The translations under genes and the position numbers were made by a program. Source: an uncultured Prevotella sp. (GTDB lineage Bacteria > Bacteroidota > Bacteroidia > Bacteroidales > Bacteroidaceae). From it: DNA of 8,322 bases. Location: contig CAMUQM010000079.1 of NCBI GenBank assembly GCA_947095945.1, forward strand, positions 1-8,322, given 5' to 3'. The notes under the pieces were generated by a model that had not been told where the DNA came from, did not search any database, and was given only the letters and a program-made list of their open reading frames with translations. Below are positions 1 through 5,769 of the stretch, in pieces. Every line of letters begins with the position of its first letter. Positions within the stretch are counted from its first letter, which is position 1.

Positions 1-140
1 GGGTAGCCCGCCCAAGCGTAAGCACAACGGAGGGTAGAATGCTTTAATTGCAGGGTAACTTGCAATATAGATAAATGACAGGCATCTTCCTATTATCGAA
101 AGATGAGGAAGAGACAGAACCCGGCTTATAGGAACACTGT
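1..140 (+). ncRNA. rnpB: RNase P RNA, 3' part (cut by window edge)
   Basis: This is the 3' portion of the catalytic RNA of RNase P, which removes 5' leaders from pre-tRNAs. The window opens on GGGTAG, which matches the GGGTAGGCTG region of the E. coli RNA. It then carries the two strongly conserved 3' blocks: TAGATAAATGACAG at 68-81 and ACAGAACCCGGCTTAT at 114-129. Between these blocks, 85-91 pairs with 106-112 (TCTTCCT/AGGAAGA). Upstream, ATTGCA (48-53) pairs with TGCAAT (60-65). The 5' half, including the P4 5' strand, lies outside the window. The exact 3' end is not visible; I place it near 140, before the T-rich stretch at 140-149. Identification rests on the conserved blocks and is firm; the end coordinate is approximate. 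Confidence 0.9.
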
Positions 141-240
141 TTTATTTTTCTTTCATACACGCTCATTTCTCACATTCTGGCTGGAATAATAAAGAGAGTT
201 GTGGGTGTGACCTTTACGAATATAAAATCTTTGGATAGTC

Positions 241-669
241 ATGAAAGATTTAGAAGAACGATATGTAACCGTGTTGGACGATTTTCAACATGCAGTAGAA
301 AACAAAATAAGAAATCATAAGGATGAAGCAGGCTTCCCTCAGTTGCCAGCTGATGTTAGTGAAGAGGACCTTTCTAATTACCTTTTCGACTATCAGGCAG
401 CTTTGGATAGTGAGGGTACAGAGCGTTCACGCTATACGATAGCAGGTTTTCTTCTTTGTCTGCCGATATTGATTATGTCAGCATTCCCAGACAATTCACT
501 CCCTTTCAAAGGTATATTGAATGTTTTAGCTGCTATTGGAGTGGGATTGGTTCTCTTTCTCCTTTATAGAATAATGATGAAGGTCTTGGTTCAAAAAAAG
601 GTTCGTCGCGCTAATCAGGATTATCCTAAAGCGAAGGCTTATGTAGACCGTGTGATGACTTTTAAGTAA
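241..669 (+). CDS. Hypothetical protein with two membrane segments
   Basis: I do not recognise a named family. The 142-residue product has an acidic, probably helical N-terminal half (residues 1-60), then two hydrophobic segments at about 65-82 and 90-109, then a short basic tail (QKKVRR at 118-123). This looks like a small two-pass inner-membrane protein with both ends on the same side; the positive tail suggests the cytoplasm. There is no signal peptide and no obvious catalytic motif. The ATG at 241 has no Shine-Dalgarno sequence. AATCTTTG at 226-233 resembles a Bacteroidetes -7 element and would put the transcript start almost at the ATG, so a leaderless message is possible. A DUF1232 gene follows 25 bp downstream on the same strand and may be cotranscribed. 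The gene call is supported by length, frame and neighbour spacing; function is unknown. Confidence 0.75.
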   Translation: MKDLEERYVTVLDDFQHAVENKIRNHKDEAGFPQLPADVSEEDLSNYLFDYQAALDSEGTERSRYTIAGFLLCLPILIMSAFPDNSLPFKGILNVLAAIGVGLVLFLLYRIMMKVLVQKKVRRANQDYPKAKAYVDRVMTFK

Positions 670-694
670 GTTTTATTAATAAATTAATTGTAGT

Positions 695-1102
695 ATGGAA
701 TTACCTGATTTACAGAAATATAAAGATAAGTTTACCCAGCAGGATTTCTTTGATAAAATACAACGTGTTGCAAAGCGAGCTGGTGCTAAGTTGGTATATG
801 TAGCATTGCTTCTGTATTATTTGATGCAGAGTGATAAAGTGTCGCTTAAGGATAAAGCAATTATTATTGGTGCGTTGGGTTATCTTATTTCACCACTTGA
901 TGCAGTACCAGATGCTATTCCTATTGCAGGACTAACAGACGACCTTGGCGTTTTGCTTTATGCATTAGGTAAGGTATGGTCTTCTGTCGATGATGATATG
1001 AAGAAACAGGCACATGAGAAATTGTCAAAGTGGTTTGACGATGATGAGATGAATGTTGCAGAAGATCTCTTTTCGGAGGACAGCACAGATACACCTGTTT
1101 AA
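695..1102 (+). CDS. DUF1232 (YkvA-like) small membrane-associated protein
   Basis: This 135-residue protein carries the DUF1232/YkvA signature at about residues 35-95. The core reads YLISPLDAVPDAIP at 63-76, followed by a Gly-Leu-Thr-Asp-Asp motif at 79-83 and a hydrophobic run to about 93. The family is widespread in bacteria and has no established biochemical role; members are usually small proteins with one or two hydrophobic stretches. Here the hydrophobic segments are about 32-44 and 56-69. The C-terminal tail (98-135) is strongly acidic, with DDD and SED runs. The ATG at 695 has no Shine-Dalgarno sequence, which is normal for Bacteroidetes. It starts 25 bp after the preceding gene and ends 20 bp before the next, so the three are probably cotranscribed. 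Family assignment is confident; function is not known. Confidence 0.88.
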   Translation: MELPDLQKYKDKFTQQDFFDKIQRVAKRAGAKLVYVALLLYYLMQSDKVSLKDKAIIIGALGYLISPLDAVPDAIPIAGLTDDLGVLLYALGKVWSSVDDDMKKQAHEKLSKWFDDDEMNVAEDLFSEDSTDTPV

Positions 1103-1110
1103 TAAGTAGA

Positions 1111-1117
1111 AAGGAGG
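1111..1117 (+). promoter_or_regulatory. Strong Shine-Dalgarno sequence
   Basis: AAGGAGG lies 5 nt before the ATG at 1123. It is a near-perfect anti-16S match, and I see no comparable match before the other genes of this window, so it stands out for this lineage. It fixes the start of the small Cys-rich peptide gene and suggests relatively strong translation independent of the upstream gene. Confidence 0.7.
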
Positions 1118-1122
1118 ATTTT

Positions 1123-1308
1123 ATGTGGCAGTATATTGTTTTAGCTATAGTAATTCTATCAGCTATAGGCTATGTGGCTTATCGTACGTGGCAATCGTTT
1201 CGAGCGGCAAGCGACCCATGTCATGGCTGCTCTGGTTGTGCTATTCATGACCAATTGAAGGAAAAGCAAAAGTTGGAAGGTCTTAAGAAGCCTGTTTGTT
1301 TTAAATAG
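1123..1308 (+). CDS. FeoB-associated-type Cys-rich membrane peptide
   Basis: The product is 61 residues with one N-terminal membrane segment (about 3-22). A short basic/aromatic stretch (RTWQSFR at 21-27) precedes a cysteine cluster of the form C-x2-C-x2-C (C33, C36, C39), and a further Cys lies near the C-terminus (C59). This layout matches the FeoB-associated Cys-rich membrane protein family, small peptides often encoded right after the ferrous-iron transporter FeoB. Their exact role is unsettled; iron delivery or a transporter accessory role is usually suggested. No feoA or feoB is visible here: the upstream neighbour is a DUF1232 gene and the downstream one a tRNA. The start is fixed by a strong AAGGAGG 5 nt upstream. 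The family call rests on length, topology and cysteine spacing; the link to iron is inherited from the family name. Confidence 0.8.
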   Translation: MWQYIVLAIVILSAIGYVAYRTWQSFRAASDPCHGCSGCAIHDQLKEKQKLEGLKKPVCFK

Positions 1309-1431
1309 TTTTAAGGAAGAATTTTATCAATTGAATCATTTCTGTCAACTCTTTACCCAATTGTTTTACGAAAGCTTCTTTTTTGTAGAGAAGAGTTTAC
1401 ACAATGTTTATTGAAAAAAGTTCCTGAATTG

Positions 1432-1463
1432 TTTGGCTAAACCGAATTAATTGGTTATCTTTG
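1432..1463 (+). promoter_or_regulatory. Bacteroidetes-type promoter of tRNA-Cys
   Basis: TTTG at 1432-1435 and TATCTTTG at 1456-1463 match the Bacteroidetes primary sigma consensus (-33 TTTG, -7 TAnnTTTG) with a 20-nt spacer. Transcription would start near 1470, about 30 nt before the tRNA. The leader can form a 6-bp hairpin (CAAATC 1470-1475 with GATTTG 1484-1489). This is the best-formed promoter in the window. Confidence 0.75.
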
Positions 1464-1499
1464 CACTCACAAATCGCAATGATGATTTGTTGATAGAAT

Positions 1500-1570
1500 G
1501 GTGCTTGGGCCGGGAGGTTAGGCAATGGTCTGCAAAACCATGGAGAGCGGTTCGATTCCGCTAGGCACCT
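1500..1570 (+). tRNA. tRNA-Cys, anticodon GCA
   Basis: A full cloverleaf can be drawn by hand in 71 nt. The acceptor is 1500-1506 (GGTGCTT) paired with 1563-1569 (AGGCACC), with one T-G wobble. The D stem is GCC 1509-1511 with GGC 1521-1523. The anticodon stem is ATGGT 1525-1529 with ACCAT 1537-1541, and its loop CTGCAAA has the anticodon GCA at 1532-1534, reading UGC/UGU. The T stem is AGCGG 1546-1550 with CCGCT 1558-1562, and its loop is TTCGATT. The discriminator base is T (1570), the expected identity element for cysteine tRNAs. CCA is not encoded. It is driven by its own promoter at 1432-1463, and a palindromic element begins directly at the discriminator base. Confidence 0.95.
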
Positions 1571-1758
1571 CAAAGAGGGTGTGTCAAAATGCAAATTAAT
1601 AACTTGACAACTCTCAAACTATAAGTAGTTTTTTCCTAAAAGCAAAGAAAAGACCATTTCTTTACTCAAAATCGAGTACAGAAATGGTCTTTTTAAATGA
1701 ATTGTTTCAAACTGTAAGATTATCAAAATGGTATTTGCATTTTGACACACCCTCTTTG
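1571..1758. mobile_element. 188-bp MITE-like palindromic element
   Basis: Perfect 26-bp terminal inverted repeats bound this segment: 1571-1596 starts CAAAGAGGGTGTGTC, and 1733-1758 is its exact reverse complement. The pairing extends one more base outward, because T1570 (the tRNA discriminator) is complementary to A1759. The interior has no gene. It has a strong central hairpin (1647-1694) and an imperfect direct repeat TCAAACTRTAAG at 1614-1625 and 1707-1718. Size, perfect ends and absence of coding suggest a miniature inverted-repeat transposable element. No clear target-site duplication is visible, and no transposase is in the window. Alternatively it may be a non-mobile structural repeat used as a terminator. 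The same terminal sequence recurs at 2489-2518, which supports a repeat family. Confidence 0.65.
1647..1694 (+). terminator. Likely intrinsic (bidirectional) terminator hairpin
   Basis: AAAAGACCATTTCT (1648-1661) pairs perfectly with AGAAATGGTCTTTT (1680-1693). After one T/C mismatch the stem continues as TACTC (1663-1667) with GAGTA (1674-1678), closing on a 6-nt loop: 19 bp in all. It ends in a T5 run at 1690-1694, and the opposite strand also ends in a T-rich run. It lies about 80 nt past tRNA-Cys and would stop that transcript. It sits inside the MITE-like element, so the terminator may have come with the insertion. Confidence 0.5.
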
Positions 1759-2071
1759 ATTTTTATATATTTCTTTCTGGTAGTTGTTCTGAGACTGTAG
1801 ATATTTAGTATGGATAAGCATATAGTTCATCAGGCTGTAATAATCGGATACCTATAATATAATTTGGTTCTTCCATTAAATGCATAGATATATCTCATTA
1901 GGTATATATAAAAGGGATAAACTACAAGATGTAATGCAGAAAAGGCAAATAAAAATATGTCTATCCATTAGCATTCTTTCTGTCTTCTACAAACTGCTCA
2001 TTCCATTATTAATCGACATTTGTAAACTATTTTCATGTAACTCAAAACCAATACATGATCTTTTGACTTCT

Positions 2072-2152
2072 AAAAGACACCTAATTGACTTACAGAAGAT
2101 GCTCTTTTGGAGTGTTACTAACGCCCTTTTAAAGTCCGATTAGGCACCTTTT
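2072..2152. repeat. Imperfect inverted repeat, ~20-nt arms
   Basis: The left arm 2072-2091 (AAAAGACACCTAATTGACTT) is an imperfect reverse complement of the right arm 2132-2152. They share AAAAG, CCTAAT and ACTT, with three mismatches and a one-base gap. The left arm is also part of a degenerate direct repeat of the form TTGACTT-AAAAGA (2063-2082 and 2085-2104). From memory it resembles dispersed intergenic repeats of oral Prevotella, but that is recall, not a search. No protein is apparent in the 40-nt spacer. Confidence 0.5.
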
Positions 2153-2162
2153 CTTGCACGAC

Positions 2163-2195
2163 TTTATAACTAACTGATTTTCTGTTAGTTGTAAA
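2163..2195. repeat. 12-bp hairpin next to the inverted repeat
   Basis: TTTATAACTAAC (2163-2174) pairs with GTTAGTTGTAAA (2184-2195) over 12 bp with one T-G wobble and a 9-nt loop. It begins 10 nt after the preceding inverted repeat and is probably part of the same composite element. No T-run follows immediately, so it is not a classic terminator on either strand. Confidence 0.45.
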
Positions 2196-2376
2196 CTTGC
2201 TTTTTACATGTATTTTTGTCTTTATTTATAGATATTTTATTCGAAATTATGTAATGATTTTTCATAGCCTTATCTGCATTTTCGAAGTATTAAAATGAAG
2301 GGGGGCGGTGTTGGAGGGTGATAATAGAATAGACAATTGACGGTCTTGACTATATTTTTGTTTAATGAATAACCTC

Positions 2377-2429
2377 GGTTTTTCCGTTAAAGCTGTACGA
2401 AAAGCATCCACGCATTTAACGGAAGAACC
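2377..2429. repeat. 15-bp inverted repeat with 23-nt loop
   Basis: GGTTTTTCCGTTAAA (2377-2391) pairs with 2415-2429 (TTTAACGGAAGAACC) over 15 bp, including one T-G pair. The loop contains a GCATCC motif. A match to the Bacteroidetes -7 box (TATTTTTG at 2353-2360) lies about 17 nt upstream on the + strand, without a -33 partner. It could be a structured RNA, a dispersed palindrome or a protein-binding site; nothing in the sequence decides. Confidence 0.45.
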
Positions 2430-2442
2430 TATAATTTTTTGG

Positions 2443-2480
2443 AAAAAGCAAAGCTATGCTTTCTAAAGTTAGGGCTTTTT
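2443..2480. repeat. Nested stem-loop ending in T-run
   Basis: AAAAAGC (2443-2449) pairs with GCTTTTT (2474-2480). Inside it, AAAGC (2450-2454) pairs with GCTTT (2458-2462), and CTA (2463-2465) can pair with TAG (2470-2472). The outer arm ends in five T on the + strand and in a T-rich arm on the - strand. It could act as a weak terminator of a small + transcript or of readthrough from sucD. Confidence 0.35.
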
Positions 2481-2488
2481 GCATAAAT

Positions 2489-2518
2489 AGAGGATGTGTC
2501 AATTTTGACACACCCTCT
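2489..2518. repeat. 30-bp palindrome with the same ends as the MITE-like element
   Basis: AGAGGATGTGTCAA (2489-2502) faces TTGACACACCCTCT (2505-2518) with only TT between and one mismatch (A2494 with C2513). The right arm is identical to the terminal sequence of the element at 1571-1758. It looks like the two ends of that family joined with the interior lost, or like a minimal member. It lies 64 bp past the sucD stop and could form a hairpin in the sucCD transcript, but no U-run follows on the - strand. Confidence 0.6.
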
Positions 2519-2581
2519 CTCTCTTTAAACTGTAATTTTACAATAAACGGTTTTATAGAATCTTATTCTACAGAAATTCTT

Positions 2582-3454
2582 CTACTTTTTAAATTGCTTC
2601 TTTAAGAGCTCAGGAATTTCACTTGTCTCACGCGCAACAGGTACGCCCACAGCCTCAAAAGCAGCAATCTTTTCACTCGCAGAACCAGAGCCACTTGAGA
2701 TGATAGCACCAGCATGTCCCATTTGTTTACCCGGAGGTGCTTGCTGACCTGAGATAAATACAGCAACAGGCTTTGTTACATTCTCTTTGATAAACTTAGC
2801 TGCACGTTCCTCGGCATCACCACCAATCTCACCGATAAGTGCAATACTATCAGTCTCTGGATCATCTTGAAACATACGGAGAAGCTCCTCGAAATAAAGT
2901 CCAACAACTGGGTCGCCACCTACACCAACTGCTGTAGACTGTCCCAAATCTGCTTGTGTAAGATTATAAACTACCTCATAGGTTAGCGTACCACTACGGC
3001 TGATAACACCAGTATGTCCTTTCTTGAAGATATTGGTTGGCATAATACCTGCCATACTCTCGTCAGGGGAAATAAGTCCTGGACAGTTTGGACCAATTAC
3101 CTTTACACCTTTAATCTTTGCATAACGTTGTGCTGCGACAGCATCAAGCGTAGGCACACCTTCTGTAATACAGATGACGAGTTTCACACCACCGTCAATA
3201 GCCTCAAGCATTGCGTCTTTAGCAAAAGGTGCTGGTACGAAAATGATAGATGTGTTGGCACCTGTTGCTGCAACAGCATCCTTAACTGTGTTGAATACAG
3301 GGATACCACATACTTCCTGCCCAGCTTTACCAGGTGAAGTACCACCAACAACATTAGTGCCATACTCCTTCATCTTTGAAGCGTGGAAACTACCATCACG
3401 ACCTGTAATACCCTGTACGATTAACTTTGTATCTTTATTAATTAGAATACTCAT
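2582..3454 (-). CDS. sucD: Succinyl-CoA synthetase, alpha subunit
   Basis: This subunit binds CoA and carries the phosphohistidine in the reversible reaction succinyl-CoA + Pi + NDP = succinate + CoA + NTP. The 290-residue length equals the usual bacterial size. The N-terminal Rossmann-type CoA-binding domain shows GITGRDGSFH at 15-24 and GGTSPGKAG at 37-45. The middle has GPNCPGLISP at 121-130. The ligase domain holds the active-site histidine H247 in KQMGHAGAI (243-251), followed by a Ser/Gly-rich loop. E209 in the GEIGG motif (208-212) is also present. The ATG at 3454 lies 12 bp after the sucC stop, without a Shine-Dalgarno sequence, so the subunits are cotranscribed. It is the last gene of the run. 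In Prevotella-like anaerobes the enzyme probably interconverts succinate and succinyl-CoA on the fumarate/succinate/propionate route; that part is inference. Confidence 0.97.
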   Translation of the reverse strand: MSILINKDTKLIVQGITGRDGSFHASKMKEYGTNVVGGTSPGKAGQEVCGIPVFNTVKDAVAATGANTSIIFVPAPFAKDAMLEAIDGGVKLVICITEGVPTLDAVAAQRYAKIKGVKVIGPNCPGLISPDESMAGIMPTNIFKKGHTGVISRSGTLTYEVVYNLTQADLGQSTAVGVGGDPVVGLYFEELLRMFQDDPETDSIALIGEIGGDAEERAAKFIKENVTKPVAVFISGQQAPPGKQMGHAGAIISSGSGSASEKIAAFEAVGVPVARETSEIPELLKKQFKK

Positions 3455-3466
3455 AACGCTTGTTTT

Positions 3467-4606
3467 TTAAAGTTTTTTGCTCAGTTCTACAGCTTTATGT
3501 CCAGCATCTGCCATACTTGTGCCGACAGTGAAGTGAGTGCCTTCGAGGATAGCTCTTCCTTCGGCTTCATTAGTTCCTGTCAGACGGATGACAATAGGGA
3601 TATCTGTTTCGATAACCTTGAATGCTTCTAAGAGTCCGTTTGCAACATCATCACAACGTGTAATACCGCCAAAGATGTTGATTAACACTACTTTTACATG
3701 CTTGTCACTCAGAAGAAGCTTCATAGCCTCAACAATCTTCTCTGGGTTGGAACTACCACCAATATCAAGGAAGTTAGCAGGTTCACCACCATATAATTTA
3801 ATCATATCCATGGTCGCCATAGCAAGACCTGCGCCATTCACCATGCAGCCAATGCTTCCACCAAGATTCACATAGCTAAATCCCTTGTCTTTAGCATCGC
3901 GTTCTTTACGCTCTTCCTCGGTTGGCTCGAAGAGTTCAGCGACATCTGGATGACGGAAAAGGGCATTGTCGTCAAAGGTCATCTTAGCATCAATAGCCTT
4001 TAGCGTCCCATCTTTCAACATCACCAAAGGATTGATTTCAGCCAAGGAAGCATCCTTTTCTGTAAAAAGTTTATAGATATTCTTGAAGATTGGTACAGCC
4101 TGTTTAACCTGTGCCATGTCATCAAAGAGCTTAAAGGCTGCCTCACGTGCGAGAAAGTCGCTCATGCCAATAACTGGGTCAATGACAATTTTCTCAATTT
4201 TCTCAGGTGTTTCCTTTGCCACCTGCTCGATATCCATACCTCCAGCACGGCTTAGCATCAACATAGGACACTTTGACTTTCGATCAACAAGAATACTCAT
4301 ATAGTATTCAGAAGCAATATCAACGGCTTCGCTGACAAGTACTCTGTCAACGATGAAACCCTTGATATCCATACCCAAGATAGCTTCAGCATGCTGACGA
4401 ATCTCAGCCTCATTACTGCCAAGTTTTACACCACCAGCCTTACCACGGCCGCCTGTGTGAACCTGAGCCTTTACTACGGCTTTCTCAACACCTAATTGCT
4501 TGTAGGCTTCAACAGCTTCGTCAGGAGTACGGCAAATAATGTTGCGGTCTACTGGAAGCCCATAACTTGCAAAGAATTTCTTTGCTTGGTATTCATGTAC
4601 CTTCAT
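3467..4606 (-). CDS. sucC: Succinyl-CoA synthetase, beta subunit (ADP-forming type)
   Basis: This is the nucleotide- and succinate-binding subunit, partner of SucD in the cytoplasmic heterotetramer or heterodimer. At 379 residues it is close to the 388 of E. coli. The start MKVHEYQAK matches the family N-terminus. The ATP-grasp domain shows K47 and the glycine-rich GGRGKAGGVK at 52-61. The Mg-nucleotide residues lie in AEINPL (189-194; E190 matches the proposed gate glutamate, N192 a metal ligand) and D207 in the IDAKMTFDDNA block. The CoA-ligase-like domain covers about 246-379, with the GG(S/A)IGCMVNGAG loop, NIFGGITRCD at 310-319 and RLTGTNEAEG at 341-350. It starts 71 bp after buk with no good promoter match in the gap, so readthrough from ptb-buk is likely. 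Preference for ADP over GDP is assumed from the bacterial family, not shown. Confidence 0.97.
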   Translation of the reverse strand: MKVHEYQAKKFFASYGLPVDRNIICRTPDEAVEAYKQLGVEKAVVKAQVHTGGRGKAGGVKLGSNEAEIRQHAEAILGMDIKGFIVDRVLVSEAVDIASEYYMSILVDRKSKCPMLMLSRAGGMDIEQVAKETPEKIEKIVIDPVIGMSDFLAREAAFKLFDDMAQVKQAVPIFKNIYKLFTEKDASLAEINPLVMLKDGTLKAIDAKMTFDDNALFRHPDVAELFEPTEEERKERDAKDKGFSYVNLGGSIGCMVNGAGLAMATMDMIKLYGGEPANFLDIGGSSNPEKIVEAMKLLLSDKHVKVVLINIFGGITRCDDVANGLLEAFKVIETDIPIVIRLTGTNEAEGRAILEGTHFTVGTSMADAGHKAVELSKKL

Positions 4607-4677
4607 ACGATCTGGTTTTAATTTATAAACTATGTTTTTAATTGTTTAGGATTCTTGATAGTTTTTTGTAGAAGTTT

Positions 4678-5742
4678 TTAATACTCCTGTGCTTTGCGTT
4701 CACCTCGAAGGACTGCTAAGGCATTTTCAGTCAATGCCTGCATTTCATCTTGACCGGGATAAACATGGATTGGTGCGAGATAGGAAAGGCGTTTTTTGAG
4801 ATGCTCAATGATATAGTCAGATTTTGCCATACCACCTGTAAGCAGAATCGCATCAATATTTCCACATAATACAGCACCTTCTGCTGCAATATTCTTAGCA
4901 ATGTGCCATATCATAGCAGATACAACAAGTTCGGCATGCTTATCACCAGCCTTAATCCAATTGGTTATCTCCCTAAGATTGTTTGTTCCAAGGTGAGCAA
5001 TAAGACCTGCATGACCACTCACCTTCTTCAATAACTGATCTTCTGTATATTTCCCACTAAAACAAAGACGAATCAGGTCGGCAGCAGGTAGTGAACCAGC
5101 TCGTTCTGGAGAGAAAGGACCTTCACCATCTAATGCATTATTAGCATCAATAGCCCTCCCTTGAGAATGTGCTGCAATAGATATTCCACCTCCCAAATGA
5201 CATATAATGAGGTTCAGTTTTTCATAAGTTGTACCCATATCTTTGGCAAATCGTCTACCAATTGCTTTTTGGTTTAGAGCATGCCAGATACACATACGTG
5301 GCATGAGAGGAGAACCTGACAAACGTGCTTCTGGTTCCATTTCGTCTACTACACCAGGGTCAGCAATAAAACTTTTACAGCCCGGAATTTCTCGTGCAAT
5401 CTCATCAGCAATCATACAGCCAAGATCACAGGCATGTTGGTGAATAGCTCGTTGCTGATCAATTATCATCTGCTCTGTGATTGTAAAGACACCACTTGAT
5501 ACTGGTTTGGCAAGTCCACCACGTCCGATAACAGCATCAAAGTCCAAAGGAATATTTCTATTCTTCAACTCCTCAATAACAACCTGTTTGCGAAAATGAT
5601 ATTGGTCAGAGATACGCTTAAATTTACTCAGTTCTTCTCTGGTATGTGCAATATCAGCAACAAATACGGGCTGATCATCATTCGCAAGTGATATCTTGGT
5701 TGATGTCGATCCCGGGTTGATAGCTAAAATTTTGTATTCCAT
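4678..5742 (-). CDS. buk: Butyrate kinase (acetate/propionate kinase superfamily)
   Basis: It converts an acyl phosphate (butyryl-, isobutyryl- or isovaleryl-phosphate) plus ADP to the free acid plus ATP, a substrate-level phosphorylation step. The 354-residue length is that of butyrate kinases (about 355) and clearly shorter than acetate kinases (about 400). Superfamily motifs are visible: the phosphate loop NPGSTSTK at 9-16, GRGGLAKPV at 73-81, DPGVVDEMEPEARLSG at 128-143, HLGGGISIAAH at 182-192, the DGEGPFSPERAGSLP block at 205-219, and the adenosine-binding LTGGMAKSD at 301-309. The ATG at 5742 matches the family N-terminus exactly. It follows ptb by 27 bp and precedes sucC. Butyrate itself need not be the main substrate: in Bacteroidales, ptb-buk pairs are often linked to branched-chain acids from amino-acid fermentation. 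Confidence 0.95.
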   Translation of the reverse strand: MEYKILAINPGSTSTKISLANDDQPVFVADIAHTREELSKFKRISDQYHFRKQVVIEELKNRNIPLDFDAVIGRGGLAKPVSSGVFTITEQMIIDQQRAIHQHACDLGCMIADEIAREIPGCKSFIADPGVVDEMEPEARLSGSPLMPRMCIWHALNQKAIGRRFAKDMGTTYEKLNLIICHLGGGISIAAHSQGRAIDANNALDGEGPFSPERAGSLPAADLIRLCFSGKYTEDQLLKKVSGHAGLIAHLGTNNLREITNWIKAGDKHAELVVSAMIWHIAKNIAAEGAVLCGNIDAILLTGGMAKSDYIIEHLKKRLSYLAPIHVYPGQDEMQALTENALAVLRGERKAQEY

Positions 5743-5769
5743 AATGTTTTAATCTATCTTATATATAGA

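Larger units (their letters stand above)
1759..2488. other. About 730-bp stretch without a convincing gene
   Basis: I see no recognisable protein or RNA gene here. The longest open frame (1880-2143, 87 codons) has no Shine-Dalgarno sequence or promoter. Its product resembles no family I know, and its 3' end runs through an inverted repeat, so I do not call it. The stretch contains an inverted repeat at 2072-2152, a 12-bp hairpin at 2163-2195, a G-rich patch at 2300-2318, a second inverted repeat at 2377-2429 and a nested stem-loop at 2443-2480. From 1760 to about 2060 I see nothing but AT-rich sequence. It separates a rightward RNA/small-gene block from the convergent 3' end of the sucCD operon. 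Confidence 0.6.

Noticed and set aside
1397..1594. 65-codon - strand open frame
   Set aside because: It is antisense across tRNA-Cys and its promoter, and the product has no protein-like features.
1880..2143. 87-codon + strand open frame
   Set aside because: No Shine-Dalgarno or promoter, no recognisable product, biased composition, and its end runs through an inverted-repeat arm.
1571..2518. CRISPR array
   Set aside because: The repeats are inverted, of unequal size and irregularly spaced; there are no regular direct repeats with unique spacers and no cas genes.
2556..2570. TAGAAT-CTT-ATTCTA hairpin just after the sucD stop as terminator
   Set aside because: Only 6 bp with a 3-nt loop and no T-run after it on the - strand; too weak to call.
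3014..4304. Several + strand open frames inside sucC and sucD
   Set aside because: They are antisense shadows of two certain genes, with no own start signals.
4678..5742. Acetate kinase instead of butyrate kinase
   Set aside because: Length (354) and the neighbouring ptb fit butyrate kinase; acetate kinases are about 400 residues and pair with pta.
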